Assembly: GCA_021613375.1 (NCBI GenBank)
Contig: CM038720.1
Coordinates: forward strand, 5,108,462-5,172,461
Source: Megaleporinus macrocephalus
Taxonomy: Eukaryota; Chordata; Actinopteri; Characiformes; Anostomidae
Length of the DNA: 64,000 nt
Direction of reading: 5' to 3'
Shown here: one piece after another, positions 1 to 11,540 of the stretch
How the letters are laid out: every line of letters begins with the position of its first letter
Position numbering within the stretch: the stretch's first letter is position 1
The notes under the pieces: model-generated
What the model saw: the letters and a program-made list of their open reading frames with translations, nothing else
The model's database searches: none
What the model was told of the DNA's origin: nothing
Translations under genes and position numbers: made by a program

Positions 1-810
1 CTGAATGGGCCGTTTTTATTATGGTGTTTTAATAGAGGATCTCAGCAATTATCTCCTCCGCTGTCAGCGAGAGGAGGACGGAACACAGATATCCATGCTA
101 ATGCACTGTCGAAGCTGAGATATGGCGCGAGGCTCCTACTGTATAGGAGGTCTTCATGCATGAAATATCATCATTGTCCTGGGTAACATCATGCTCAGTA
201 CATTTAATACCCCAGGTCCAGCTTATGATGGACTCGGCAGGTTTATTCAGGTGTACTAGAGCGAGAAAAAGCATAACAACGTGAAGCACTGAATTACCTT
301 GAGCTTCTCAAAAATGGACTACATGCTCATATCCTGCCTATATTAGAAGCACCTTTGGGATAATAGAGTCCACCAGTTTTTATGCTCACTAACGAGCTGT
401 GTTTGTTTCTTTCCTCCCCACAGACTATCATTGAGCTCCAGCAAGGTCATGTATGTGAGCACGTCATTCCCAGGCTGTGCTGAGAGCTCACGAGTGGATG
501 AATTTCAGCGTAAATTACTGTATGTTCTGCTAAAACACAACCTTTTGGAATCAAGGGTTGTTGTTTTTCAGAACCCAGCCTAAACAGCCAGGTAAGGAAA
601 TTCCCACATTTCCTCGTGTAAGCTATACTTACATTAAAATAGAATGGTGTTACATGGCCAGCAGTCCAGGAGAGACCTTTACTCTCTTCACTGGGTGGAT
701 GGAGTGCCCCCTATCCCCCCTCATAAGCACAATACTAGCCAAGGTGCCAAGTTTGTTAGCTGTAAGAGAATTGACAGTTATAGTTCTTAGAACGACATCT
801 GGTGGAAAAC
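1..810. other. Leading stretch without a recognised gene
   Basis: I see no repeat and no convincing coding region here. The only notable structure is a pyrimidine-rich acceptor-like site ending at 423 and a donor-like CAG/GTAAGG at 591-592, described in the findings. The short open frames on both strands have no recognisable domain. Confidence 0.4.
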
Positions 811-1028
811 ATGGTTCTTGAGTAGAAGGATGTCTGGAGGAGAAGGTAGCACTTGAGTAGAAGGAAGTCTGTAGGAGAAGGTAGTTCTTGAGTAGAAGGA
901 TGTCTGTAGGAGAAAGTAGTTCTTGAGTAGAAGGGTGTCTGGAGGAGAAGGTAGTTCTTTAGTAGAAGGACGTCTGTAGGAGAAGGCAGTTCTTGAGTAG
1001 AAGGGTGTCTGGAGGAGAATGTTAGTTC
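811..1028. repeat. Minisatellite, about 35-bp unit, about 6 copies
   Basis: Tandem copies of a unit that begins AGTTCTTGAGTAGAAGG and continues with TGTCTGNAGGAGAAGGT. Copies differ at a few positions (ATG/GTG/ACG before TCTG; G/T in CTGNAGG), so the array is imperfect. It appears non-coding. Confidence 0.85.
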
Positions 1029-1385
1029 TTCATCATTTTATGTCAGAAAAGCAACAAGTTAACACAAAATTAGGAATAAATTAAGTCTGTTAGCATGAGG
1101 CTCGCTAGCTATTGCTAGTTATTTAAGTAATAATACTAGTTTAACTGATGCACTCGCTTTCACTTTATAAGTATACTTTGTTTTTATTTTCAACTGGCTG
1201 TGACGCTTAGTCTTTATGTGGTTTGCAATGTTATGTTAGCACCAAGATAGTGATACATTCATTGTATACATTATATTCTACAGGTCAGATGGCATGCTGT
1301 GCTGCACACCTGATTGTTTGGCTGCTGTAATATTAATGTATCAATATTGTAATATGCATAACATAACAAAGTATCATCAGTTTAT

Positions 1386-2422
1386 CCCTTTCATGCATGA
1401 TGTCCATGCGTGTCTGTAATAGTTCAATTTAAAGCATATGAAATGCATTTCACCCTCCAAACAACTAGATGGTAGAATCATAAGTCTCACTGATCCAGTG
1501 TAACAAAATCCATTCTCCTGAATTCTATTGTAGTCCTGAGTGCTGAGGCTTAGAATCTAGCATGACAATACTAAGAATGCAAAAAATGTCTCTGGTATAT
1601 CTGTCCAAAGTTTCTACTCAAAAAGGTCAAACCAGGTGAAAAAATATTTGTGTCAAACAGACTCCAATGAACATGATTTGATATATTAAACTTCTTTTCC
1701 CTTATTTTAGATGTTTTTATGGCTCAGAAACCAACTGTCCACATATGTGGACATCATGCAACAAAAAGGCTATAAATATAAAAATGCACCATTTATATGT
1801 TATAGTTTTTATATATGTTGTGTAGATGTATAACAGTAATACATTTATGTAAATGTATAGTTATTTATAGTTATTTCACATCAAGAAATAAGAGTACTGT
1901 AACAAACATGTCTTGCTACCGCCAGCCGCCTATATACAGGTTTTGCAGCAAATTTCCAGCCTGAACAGATTTTATTAATGTTTCTATTAATTGTGCTTTC
2001 AGCATGCTTTTAACAGAACCAAAATTTTATTTTATTTTATGAAAGGAGGAGGAAACCTCACAAATGTTCTAATATTTTGCATTTTTTATTTAAAAGTTAC
2101 AAAAATGAAGCTTAAAATTCATCATTGTTTGTATAAAATGTTAGTTTTACAATACGATACATTTAAAAGTTCAAGAAAGATTTGAGGAAAGATATAAGCA
2201 TTCTTGGAAACACTTTAGATGTTTTCAAAAACTGTATGTTCTTCTGTTTTTTTACTCTGCTAATGCATGTCCACATATGTGGACAGTTCAATAACTTTTT
2301 AATAAAACTGATTTTTATGTAAAATGAAATTTCATATGATTATTTATGCAGATCTGAGAAAGAAAAAAAAAACATTTCATAAAAATCTGAATAGAATTAA
2401 TAATAATTTAAGCATGAAAGGG
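1386..2422. mobile_element. Putative MITE with CCCTTTCATGC inverted ends
   Basis: The left end CCCTTTCATGC at 1386-1396 is matched by its reverse complement at 2412-2422. Inside, a second inverted pair carries the palindrome TGTCCACATATGTGGACA at about 1734-1755 and 2266-2285. CCCTTT-type ends recall piggyBac-like elements, but I see no clear TTAA target duplication, so the class is a guess. There is no transposase frame; the interior is AT-rich. Confidence 0.45.
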
Positions 2423-2575
2423 TTCTTGTAAAACTAGGTGCCCATTTAGGCGTCAAGTATCCTTTTTCTTTCAGCTAGCTATGCCACTCAGTCTCTTTCT
2501 GATGTGGAATGTTATGTTAGCACCAAGATACATAGTGATACATACATTTTCTACATTGGGCTTAATATTCTACTA

Positions 2576-2862
2576 GTGAGGTGGCACAGTGGCGCAGTGG
2601 ATAGTGCTTCTGATTCCGAGGGGGGGTCCAAGGTCCTTTCTGTGTGGAGTTTGTATGCTCTGCTGGTTTCCATGTGGGTTTCCTCCTCCCATGGTCCATG
2701 CAGGCAGGTAAAATGGAAATGCTCTAACTTGCCCCCTAGGAGTGTATGCATGGGTATATCTGTGTGTCTGCTCTATGATGGGGTGGCAGCCTATCCAGGA
2801 GGTTTCCTGCCTTTTGCCCAATGAGCACGATGACCCAGCAGGATGAGCAGATTGGAAGATGC
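2576..2862 (+). mobile_element. SINE-like fish interspersed repeat
   Basis: Starts with the characteristic GGTGGCACAGTGGCGCAGTGG head and continues with phrases typical of a very common fish repeat (TCCTTTCTGTGTGGAGTTTG, GTTTCCTCC, TCTGTGTGTCTGCTCTATGATGG, CCTGCCTTTTGCCCAATGA). The open frames of 66-106 codons across it are accidental. It ends in an A-rich stretch near 2862. Confidence 0.7.
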
Positions 2863-2974
2863 AAGAATAAAATCTACAAGTCAAGCTTAAGCCTGTAAAA
2901 CATACATGTTACATCCTTTTTACACTGTTTATTGATTTTTAATTTTTCTGCACAATTTGAACACGACAGCTGAC

Positions 2975-3072
2975 GTTTACATTGTGAAAATTTCATGATG
3001 CTTGGACCAATAGAAATGCTCTAAAAGAGCATGGAAAAAAATCTGGTTCATTGGACAACAAAGATATACAAG
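2975..3072 (+). repeat. Dispersed repeat family R1, copy 1
   Basis: Contains the phrases TTCATGATGCTTGGACCAATAG and AAATGCTCTAAAAGAGCATGG. The same block recurs near 13,390-13,530, 21,580-21,670, 25,640-25,780 and, inverted, 62,150-62,240. It has no coding potential. Confidence 0.6.
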
Positions 3073-3794
3073 CAGAGGTGAACAATGTACCCAACTCAGT
3101 TACTTTAGTCAAAGAATAGATACTCCTGGTCAAATATTATTCCAACATGGGTGAAAGTCATTCAAATACAGCAGTACTTGTGGAGTACAAGTTATGGGGA
3201 ATGATGTTATGTCTCAATTGGCTTCTAAGCGGTACCTGTAAGCATTCCCACTCTGTGTTAGTGGCTTCAGTTGTAGTAGCTTCAGCCTTTGCTATCAATT
3301 CATCACACATTTACATTCATATTACTTACCAAGACACATCTCAGATCTTAGAAATTACAGTATAGGTGAGCTAACAGAGAGCTCTACATCATAGATATCT
3401 AAGAAAACACAGTACCCAAACATTTATAGGACCCAGAGACATGGCATCAGTCCCAATATGAAACTAGATGGTGAAATCCATGAAAAGTCAAGGCCAGAGC
3501 ATAAAAACATGCTTCATTTCTGTCCATTCTGCATACAAGTGCAGTATTTCTTACAATCTGGGAATCAACAGTGGCTGTTTGTTACAGCATCTTAGCTCAG
3601 AGGTTATTTGGGACTATATCTAGCAAGAACACATTCTCAGAGAAGACAACAAATCACTTGTGAGTTGCTCTGGATTCCATTTATGGCATTTATCCAGGAG
3701 ATGGAAAGATGAAGCGGTGCTTCATGTGACTCGGAGGAGGCACACAGTGGCCTTCACCCTCCTGGATTGGTCACATTATTTAAATTTTTTTACA

Positions 3795-4160
3795 ACCAGC
3801 TTTGGTTGGTCCAAAACTCAGCAGCTCGAGTCCTCGCCTAGAGGTCACCCTGATCTCGCAGAGGCTGGTTACAAATATCTTTCCATATCAAGGGCAAACT
3901 TCGACTGCTAACTTTCAAAGCCCTTCATAGTCTCAGCCCCAGGTACCTCTCTGAGCTCCTTTATCCTTACTGTCCCTCACGCTCCCTCAGATCTTCTGGC
4001 TCTGGACTTCCTGTAGTCCCACGCACAACCTCGTACAAGTGGGCGGTAGATCATTCAGTTCAACTGCTCCTAAACTTTGCAGCTCTCTTTGTGACTATTC
4101 TCCCCTCTCTTTCTTTTAAACTCAACTAAAACCTTCAGCTGTGCTTCCTTCTCTGAGTTC
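3795..4160 (+). pseudogene. LINE reverse-transcriptase C-terminal fragment
   Basis: Translation in shifting frames gives the familiar end of a fish L2/Rex1-type LINE protein: an SKTQQLESSPRGHPDLAEAG-like segment matching the usual 'QNSAARVL..RGH' block, then KPFIVSAPGTSLSSF, then SRSLRSSGSGL-like residues. Several frameshifts and stops make it non-functional. The surrounding phrase 'GGTGCTTCATGTGACTCGG' recurs at 6250, and the LINE piece lies between two parts of that repeat. Confidence 0.6.
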
Positions 4161-4204
4161 TAGTGTTGTTCCTTTAATTATTTTTTGAAGGGAATGTGTT
4201 GGAG

Positions 4205-5720
4205 CTAAAACCGTATTTTGTGTAGTAACAGCAATTGAACAATTCAACCAAAAAATGTAAGTTGGTTAAGTTAGACAAGTTTTAAAAGCACTAGTTTAAA
4301 AAATATTGTTTCAATTAACGATTATTCCAATCAAAGCAATTTTCTAGTTGAGTTTAACTAGTTCAATTGCTTGTTACTACATAACCTTTACCAAAGAGAC
4401 ACATTTCAAATGGTAAAATAAATACTTCATCTGGTTACAAGTAAATAAACTAGTTAAATTCAAGCTAAATGTAGCATAAATTAACAATTCTAACTGTTGG
4501 TATTTTGTTGATTTAAACTAGTTCAATTGCTTGCTACTACATACATTTTTTTTACCAATGAGACACATTTCAAATGGTAAAAAAAAATACTTAATGTGGT
4601 TACAAGCAATTAAGCTAGTTAAATTCAAGCGAAAGGTAGCATAAATTAACAATTCTAATTGTTGGTATTTTGTTGATTTAAACTAATTCAAAAGCTTGTT
4701 ACCCCTCAAAGTAAGTCTTTTAGGTTGAACCTACAAAGCCCAAATTACAGTGTATAAAATTGACCTCATGGGGTAACAAGTAACAGAAATAGTGGTACAA
4801 CCAGAAAAGTGCTTTAAATTAAAGAAATGTATTCAATCAAACTACATTTTTAGGCTGAATAAAACTAGTTCAATTGCTTGTTACCACACATTTTATTAAT
4901 TTACAACAATTTAGAAGTTAAAATGAAAAAGACCCTCCTGGCCACTTCACTAGTTAAACATTTCATACTGCATGTTGTGGATTACTGTGAATATATGTAA
5001 AACCTAGACCATTCAGATTAATTAACTTTACTGTAAAAACAATTGGTACCTTAACCAGTACCCTCCTGGTTTGGTCACATTATTTAAAGGACTTAAAAAT
5101 GTTTTGTTTGTAGAACGTAAAACATACTTCATGTGGTAACAAGCAATTGAATTGGTTTTATTCAACCTAAAATTGTTGTTTAGATAAAATATTCTATAAA
5201 TGAAAACTTTTTAGTTAAGTTAAATTAGTTCATTTGCTTGTTACCAATTGAAAAAAGTCTTCAAAAAACCTTTTTACATGGTAAAAATGTACTTTCCGTG
5301 GTAACAAGCAATTGAATTGGTTGAATCCAGCCTAGTAATGTACTTTAAATAAACAATTATTCCTATCAAAGTATTTTGTTGAGTTAAACTAGTTTGCTAT
5401 TTGCTTGTTACTACATTAAGTAATTTATTATATTGAATAAATGAGTACCAAAGTTACTTCACGTGGTAACAAGCAAACAATAGATTTTAAACAATTCATC
5501 CAATCAAATAAGTCTTTTTTTAAATGAAATTGTTAAATTGCCTGTTACCACATACAGTAATTCTTTTAAGTTGTACCAATAATACATTTTTTTTTAAATA
5601 CTTCATCTGTTAACAAGCAGTTTGAAATTTTTGCTTTAATTGAAAGAGATTTATTCAGTATAATTAAATTTTTAGGTTGAATAAATCTAGTTTGATTACT
5701 TCTTACCAGACAATGTTTGA
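4205..5720. repeat. Cluster of CAATTGCTTGTTACCAC inverted repeats
   Basis: The motif TGGTAACAAGCAATTGAA and its reverse complement alternate at roughly 100-200 base spacing (for example near 4360, 4520, 4870, 5140, 5235, 5305, 5400 and 5465). They are usually joined to TTATTCAACCTAAAAAT or its complement. The pairs form hairpin-like units, and ACTGTAAAAA-type ends occur between some of them, as in fish MITEs. No coding capacity. Confidence 0.7.
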
Positions 5721-5839
5721 TTTAGATGGTAAAATGAAAAGTAAGATAGAAATTTACGAAAGACCCTCATGGCTTTTCCAATTAAAACTTTTTTGCTACA
5801 TGTTGTGGGATACTGTAAAAATATGTAAAACCTAGAGCC

Positions 5840-6330
5840 CTCTGATAAGTTCAGTTCAGTTTTTATTATTGTCTCTCAAAGAGAAAATTGGTTTGCAGGC
5901 AGTCACTTAGCAACCAAAACATACATACAGAAAGAAAGAAAAAAAAGAAAACATTCTTAAAAAAGGAGTGAACAATTAGCAAAAAATAATAATTTTACCT
6001 TGCCTTTTTATTTAACAGAATAATTGCACTAGTGATAAAATAGTTCTTAAATCTCTTACAACCACATGGAAGAACTCTCCCTTCAAAGGACCATCATCAA
6101 ATGCAATAATTACCTCAGCTTTATTCAAGGTGTACTTCTAACATAGCTGTATTAAGGATGCTTGCTGACACCCTATGATCCGACTACTAGTTTGCTGAGA
6201 AGATATTTATTAGAAATAGTTGAGATAAAAATACCTGATTGTAAAAAAGAAGTGGTGCTTCATGTGACTCGGAGGGGGCACACATTAACCCTCACAATCC
6301 TGGTTTGGTCACATTATTCAAACCTATTAT
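5840..6330. other. Non-coding stretch with an old repeat tail
   Basis: TTTTTATTATTGTCTCTCAA near 5855 resembles an antisense LINE 3' tail. The last 80 bases repeat the GGTGCTTCATGTGACTCGG block seen at 3720. No gene is visible. Confidence 0.35.
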
Positions 6331-7180
6331 ACACAAGGTGAAATGTAATTCTTAAAATGTAATTCTATGTCATAAGGTTAAAATGTAATTCTAAAAATTT
6401 TATTCTATGTCATAAGGTTAAAATGTAATTCTAAAAATGTAATTCTATGTCATAAGGTTAAAATGTAATTCTAAAAATGTAATTCTATGCCACAAGGTTA
6501 AAATGTAAATCTTAAAATAGTAATTATATGCCACAAGGTTAAAAATGTAATTCTAAAAATGTAATTCTATGCCACAAGGTTAAAATGTAATTCTTAAAAT
6601 GTAATCCTATGCCACAAGGTTAAAATGTAATTCTTAAAATGTAATCCTATGCCACAAGGTTAAAAATGTAATTCTAAAAATGTTATTCTATGCCACAAGG
6701 GTAAAATGTAATTCTAAAAATGTAATTCTATGCCACAAGGTTAAAATGTAATTCTATGCCACAAGGGTAAAATGTAATTCTAAAAATATAATTCTATGCC
6801 ACAAGGTTAAAATGTAATTCTATGCCACAAGGGTAAAATGTAATTCTAAAAATGTAATTCTATGCCACAAGGTTAAAATGAAATTCTATGCCACAAGGGT
6901 AAAATGTAATTCTAAAAATGTAATTCTAAAAATGTAATTCTATGCCACAAGGTTAAAATGTAATTCTATGCCACAAGGGTAAAATGTAATTCTAAAAATG
7001 TAATCCTATGCCACAAGGTTAAAATGTAATTCTATGCCACAAGGGTAAAATGTAATTCTAAAAATGTAATCCTATGCCACAAGGTTAAAATGTAATTCTA
7101 AAAATGTAATTCTAAAAATGTAATTCTGTGCCACAAGGTTAAAATGTAATTCTATGCCACAAGGTTAAAATGTAATTCTC
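6330..7180. repeat. Composite minisatellite (AAAATGTAATTCTATGCCACAAGG)
   Basis: An array of about 850 bases built from two modules: AAAATGTAATTCT and ATGCCACAAGG(T/G)T. They combine in at least two higher-order spacings (about 25 and 41 bases). Early copies read ATGTCATAAGG and later ones ATGCCACAAGG, showing drift from left to right. It has no reading frame and no unique spacers, so it is not a CRISPR. Confidence 0.9.
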
Positions 7181-7777
7181 CGGAAAGTTGGGACCATGTT
7201 GTTAAATGATTGTCATAACACCATTGCCGTTGTGACAGTGTTGTTCAGAGAACGACAAAGCACCACCATTTGGCAATGTTGTAAAAGTGCTTCAAACTCA
7301 ATTTTTAGGTTGATTTTAATTAATTGAATTGTTTATTACCGCATTAAGCAATTTTATAGGTTGTACCAATGATGCACTTTTTACAGTTTGTACTTTTTAT
7401 TGATAATTTTCATGGATAATTGTATATATTTTATTTATTTATAATCAGTTTTACAGTTGATTTATATGATTCTACTGGCAACAGTGATGCAGTGAGGACC
7501 TTCTTATTTATTTAATAATCATAAAACATTGCTTCGTTGGTACATCCTGAAAAATGCTTTCAAGGGATAATGAGCAACTGAACTAGTTTTACTCAACCTA
7601 AAAAATGTTTGATTTTTTTCTATCTAAATAAATTTGTGAGCTAAACAAAACTAAATACTACTAAAGTACTAAAGTAAAAACTTATCTTTGATTAGATAAG
7701 TGCTACAATTGATTGGCTGCTGCTCTTCATACTTGCACATAAAAACACACATAACTTTTATTTTGTATTTTTTAACT

Positions 7778-7785
<8 letters not shown>
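7181..7785. other. AT-rich spacer with scattered CAATTG-family pieces
   Basis: Contains weak copies of the AACTAGTTTTACTCAACCTAAAAA motif (near 7575-7605) and a GC-richer block at 7184-7290 that I cannot assign. No gene is seen. Confidence 0.4.

Positions 7786-7853
<68 letters not shown>
7786..7853. repeat. (TA)n microsatellite
   Basis: Uninterrupted TA dinucleotides for about 65 bases after a short imperfect start. Confidence 0.95.
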
Positions 7854-7856
<3 letters not shown>

Positions 7857-7939
7857 CTTTTATTTACTTTAACTTATACTATTATACTTTATATATTTTG
7901 GTATATATTTTTATCTATTGGTGAATGGAGGAACAGCAA

Positions 7940-8005
7940 AGTAAGAGTTTCATTGTCTGTTCTGCTGTGCATATGACAATAAAACTCTTGAATCTTGAAT
8001 TAATG
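7940..8005 (+). mobile_element. LINE 3' tail fragment
   Basis: The phrase GTGCATATGACAATAAAACT followed by CTTGAATCTTGAATT is the typical terminus of L2-like fish LINEs, a polyadenylation-like AATAAA followed by a short tandem tail. Confidence 0.5.
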
Positions 8006-8129
8006 TTTCTTTTAACCTTTAACTGAAACTGCCACTTAACTTAAAATAATCTTTCAATCAGTTTTGTGAGTTGAATGAAACTAGCTTGTTACCATATGAA
8101 GTCATTTTTTAGGTTGTACTAGTGAAGCA

Positions 8130-8425
8130 CTGTGAGAAGATGTATCCCATGATCTGTGTCTTAGGAAGGTCAAATTATTTTCCTGTATCAAGCAAAGAAA
8201 ACAATTAAAAAGAAGCTGCAAAGCCTGGAATTGGGATCGGAACTGTTCAGCACATCATAGTGGACAGGATGATAGAGAACCTTAAACCTCATGAAAGAAA
8301 GTGGTCTTGAATGAGGATGATGAGCGATCATCTAAAAAAAGAATGGTGGAATGGTAAAAGATTCCCAGTAGAACTCAAGGTCGTATTTACTAGTGAAAAC
8401 TAAATTCCCCTTCTCCTTCAATACA
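8130..8425 (+). pseudogene. Tc1-like transposase N-terminal fragment
   Basis: The stretch resembles the helix-turn-helix-encoding part of a fish Tc1-like transposase: GGTCAAATTATTTTCCTG, ATCAAGCAAAGAAAACAA, GGAATTGGGATCGGAACTGT, and GATGAGCGATCA are family-typical phrases. Stop codons and small indels interrupt the frame, and the catalytic domain is absent. Confidence 0.6.
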
Positions 8426-10074
8426 AAGTGAAAGCACTTGGTTTGGCGATGTTTTGGCATGGCATTATCATATCTTCACATCAAGCCTTGGCCTTGTCAT
8501 GGGTGAGTCAGGAATGCTTTCAGGAAGCAGTCTGTTGTTTTTCAGAATTGCTTATTACTGTTTTCCAGAAACCAAGGCCGGCGATGAGATCTGTGAACTG
8601 AGATCCGGCCCAGGTCTCCAAATGCTATTTTGCCCAACATAACTGCATTTCACAGAGTTTACGACAATAAAGATAATTCCAATTATGACATCTAAACCAT
8701 TCAAGCTCAAGAGGCTGCACCTTAGTTTCCATCCATCAAACACCAGCAACTGGAGAAACATGCTTTACAGCTGTAATTGCTGTAATTTCCTAACAACAAC
8801 AAAAACAAGCCTTCGTAAACTCATGAATATGGCATCATTAAACTTGCTCATGTTCCCCGAGACATCCACCAGGAAGTGTCAGCAAAGTAAATGGCATTCG
8901 TTTTGCACTCAATTCCGACCAAGACATGCTTTGATGTATCCACATGCATTAAAACGTAGTGTTTACGAAACGCCCAAGCTGAAAGCTTCAGGCTCCTCCT
9001 GATCCATGGCATCCGATTGCAGATGGAAGTGCATTTCCAAATCAATCAACAGCCCCCTTACAGGAAACATCGGGCCTATTTGACATCAGTGCCAAGCAAG
9101 CGGCGGAACTTTTCTCATAAAGCTTCAGTGCGTGTTTCAGTGCGGTAAGCGTGGGCTTACCGAAACACGGCCTGGAGATATTAACATAGGCGAACGATTA
9201 CTCACCACCTATTATCGAACACAAGCAAACCTGAGACCTCAAGCATCTCGCAGCAGGCCAGACTGGTAGGGTTGCGTTCTTATGACTTGCTGCAGCAAAA
9301 GGCCACAAAAGACAACATCTAAAAACAACTTCATCTTCAAGGAAAGCACCTGGTCATGTGCCCAAGTACTTTAAAGGAAGCAGTCTTGTTTCTTTTTTTC
9401 TTTTTTCTTTTTTGTTGTTGTTTTGCTACTGTTGCCTTGGGGTCACGTCTTTCATGAATAGTTCAAAGAACAATAAGATGTATGGACTTATCATTCAATA
9501 AGATGTATGTGACATATGGACTTATCATTCATTTTAGCTAAGGTGGTAATATTAGTGCAAGGTATCATGAATATGTTATTGTGAGAGAAGTAGATCATAT
9601 CTTGAGCTCCAGAGTGTAGTTCCAGATTTCTCCTGGAAGCCCCAGACATTGTCTGAATGTATTCAGTTCCTTCATCAGCAATCTTGAATTAGCTTAATGA
9701 AGTACTGAGCAGTCAAAGCAGGTATTAGAGCAGAGCTAGAGAAGAGCTAGAGGGCCCTTGATCACAAGGGGTGCGGGTTGGGGGCCCAGACTATCCTTAA
9801 TCCGTCCTTAATTGAAAAGGGTTAAATAAACACACTGATGTGTGGACGTATGGAAAAGCACTACTTACTCTATTAATACTGATTAATATATAATAATAAA
9901 GTGTTTTTCTGAGTAAATAAAAATGTCCTTTTATTTAAACAAAACATATCATGTGAATACACACAGGGTGGTCTCTGACATTCACCTGCTTACATATAAA
10001 TATAGAATAGAATTTATTAAACCCTCTCTTTAGCAAATTCTCTTTGCAGTCCCACGTATCAGGCTTGTACACCA
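8426..10074. other. Low-repeat stretch without a recognised gene
   Basis: Most of this 1.6 kb looks single-copy within the window. The block at about 8860-9270 has higher complexity and GC content than its surroundings and no stable frame; it could be a conserved non-coding element, but that cannot be judged from one sequence. A poly-T tract lies at 9389-9415. Confidence 0.4.
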
Positions 10075-10871
10075 ATCAGCTATAACATTAAAATCATCTC
10101 CTCGTATCTACACTCACTGTCCACTGTATCAGCTCTACTGACCGTACAGGAGCTCCACTTACAGACTGTAGTTCATCTGATTCTCTATATACTTTATTAC
10201 TCTGTTCTTTAATGATCAGGACCCCCACTGGACCACCACAGAGCAGATACTATTAGGGAGGTGGATCATTCTCAGCACTGCAGTGACACTGACGGTGTGT
10301 TAGTAGTGTGTGTTGTGCTGGTGTGAGTGGATCAAACACAGCAGTGCTACTGCTGCTGGAGTGTTTAAACACCTCAGTCTCACTGCTGGACTGAGAATCG
10401 TCCACCAACCAAAACTATCCAGACAGCAGTGTCCTGTGGGCGGCGTCCTGTGTCCACTGATGATGAAGAACTAGAGGAACACAAACTGTGCAGCAGCAGA
10501 TGAGCTACTGTCTCTGACTTTACATCTACAAGGTGGACCAGCAAGTAGTAGGAGTGTCTAATAGAGTGGACAGTGGGTGGACACAGTGTTTAAACACTCC
10601 AGCAGCAGCACTGCTGTGTCTGATCCACTCACACCAGCACAACACACACTAACACACCACCACTGGGTCAGTGCCACTGCAGTGCTGAGACTGATCTACC
10701 TTTCTAATAGTATCTGCTCTGTGGTGGTCCTGTGGGGGTCCTGATCATTAAAAGTACAGAGTAATAAAGTATACAGAGAATCAGATGAACTACAGTCTGT
10801 AAGTGGAGCTCCTATATGGTCAGTGGAGCTGTGTGTAGATACGAGGAGGTGGTTTTAATGTTATGGCTGAT
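10075..10871. mobile_element. Fold-back MITE, long palindromic arms
   Basis: The left arm begins ATCAGCTATAACATTAAAAT, and the right arm ends with the near-perfect reverse complement (TTTTAATGTTATGGCTGAT). Matching continues inward through CTCCTCGTATCTACAC, GAGCTCCACTTACAGACTGT and the CCACCACAGAGCAGATACTA block almost to the centre near 10,470. It therefore could fold into a hairpin of about 400 bp. No coding capacity; this type is common in fish genomes. Confidence 0.85.
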
Positions 10872-11459
10872 GTTCATTGTTGTAGTAACATGATAAATGT
10901 TGATTTTTTCATATTGTTAGTAATATTATGTGGGTATTATTGTCTTCTGTGGGGCCTAAATTTGGATTTCCACTTGTGCTATCCTCTTGTACGTCAGCAG
11001 AGGGCAGTGAGAATTCCAGTTACAGTTCAGTGTACAGTCTACATACATCTTGAATGATCAATGTAGTGATAAATATCACATTCAGATTAAGCAGAGAATG
11101 TTTTGCTGGAAATTCATTTTTATTTCTAAGTCAGATGCTTTAAGTCAGATCATAGGAAGGGTATTTGAGTGGCTGGCTTTAGAGTTCACTGTGAAGACAA
11201 GTAAACACTGACAAAATGCATTTTTTTAATAATGTATTTATACGAGCTGAAGGTTTTTATTATTAATATCTAATTATTTTGTAATCATTGTACAGTATAT
11301 TTCTCTTTAACACCAAATGAATCATATTTGATACACAAGTTTTTGAGAGTTGTAAATCATCATTGTTATAATTGTTTTCCTAAAAACCTGATGTGCACCT
11401 GAACTTTGCTCAAATCCACACTTTGGTCACAATTTGAGTAGAGAACCAAACATTGTAGT
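10872..11459. other. AT-rich spacer
   Basis: No repeat or coding region recognised. TCAGCAGAGGGCAGTGAGAA at 10,996 and CAGAAGAGGGCAGTATTACA at 15,459 share the phrase AGAGGGCAGT, probably a short dispersed repeat. Confidence 0.3.
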
Positions 11460-11540
11460 AGATACAGGATGTGTACACACTCCACCCGGAGCGGGAATCC
11501 AACCCAGATCATATGTAAGGAGACAGTGCTGCCCACTACA
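11460..11540 (-). mobile_element. SINE-like head fragment (antisense)
   Basis: Read on the minus strand this gives GTGGGCAGCACTGTCTCCTT, then a GGGTTGGATTCCCGCTCC box and GGAGTGTGTACAC, which fits the GGTGGCGCAGTGG-type fish repeat. It runs directly into the following minisatellite, whose unit contains the same CACTACACCACC (antisense of GGTGGTGTAGTG). Confidence 0.6.

Noticed and set aside
2504..2884. Frames of 66-106 codons on both strands
   Set aside because: They lie in a SINE-like repeat.
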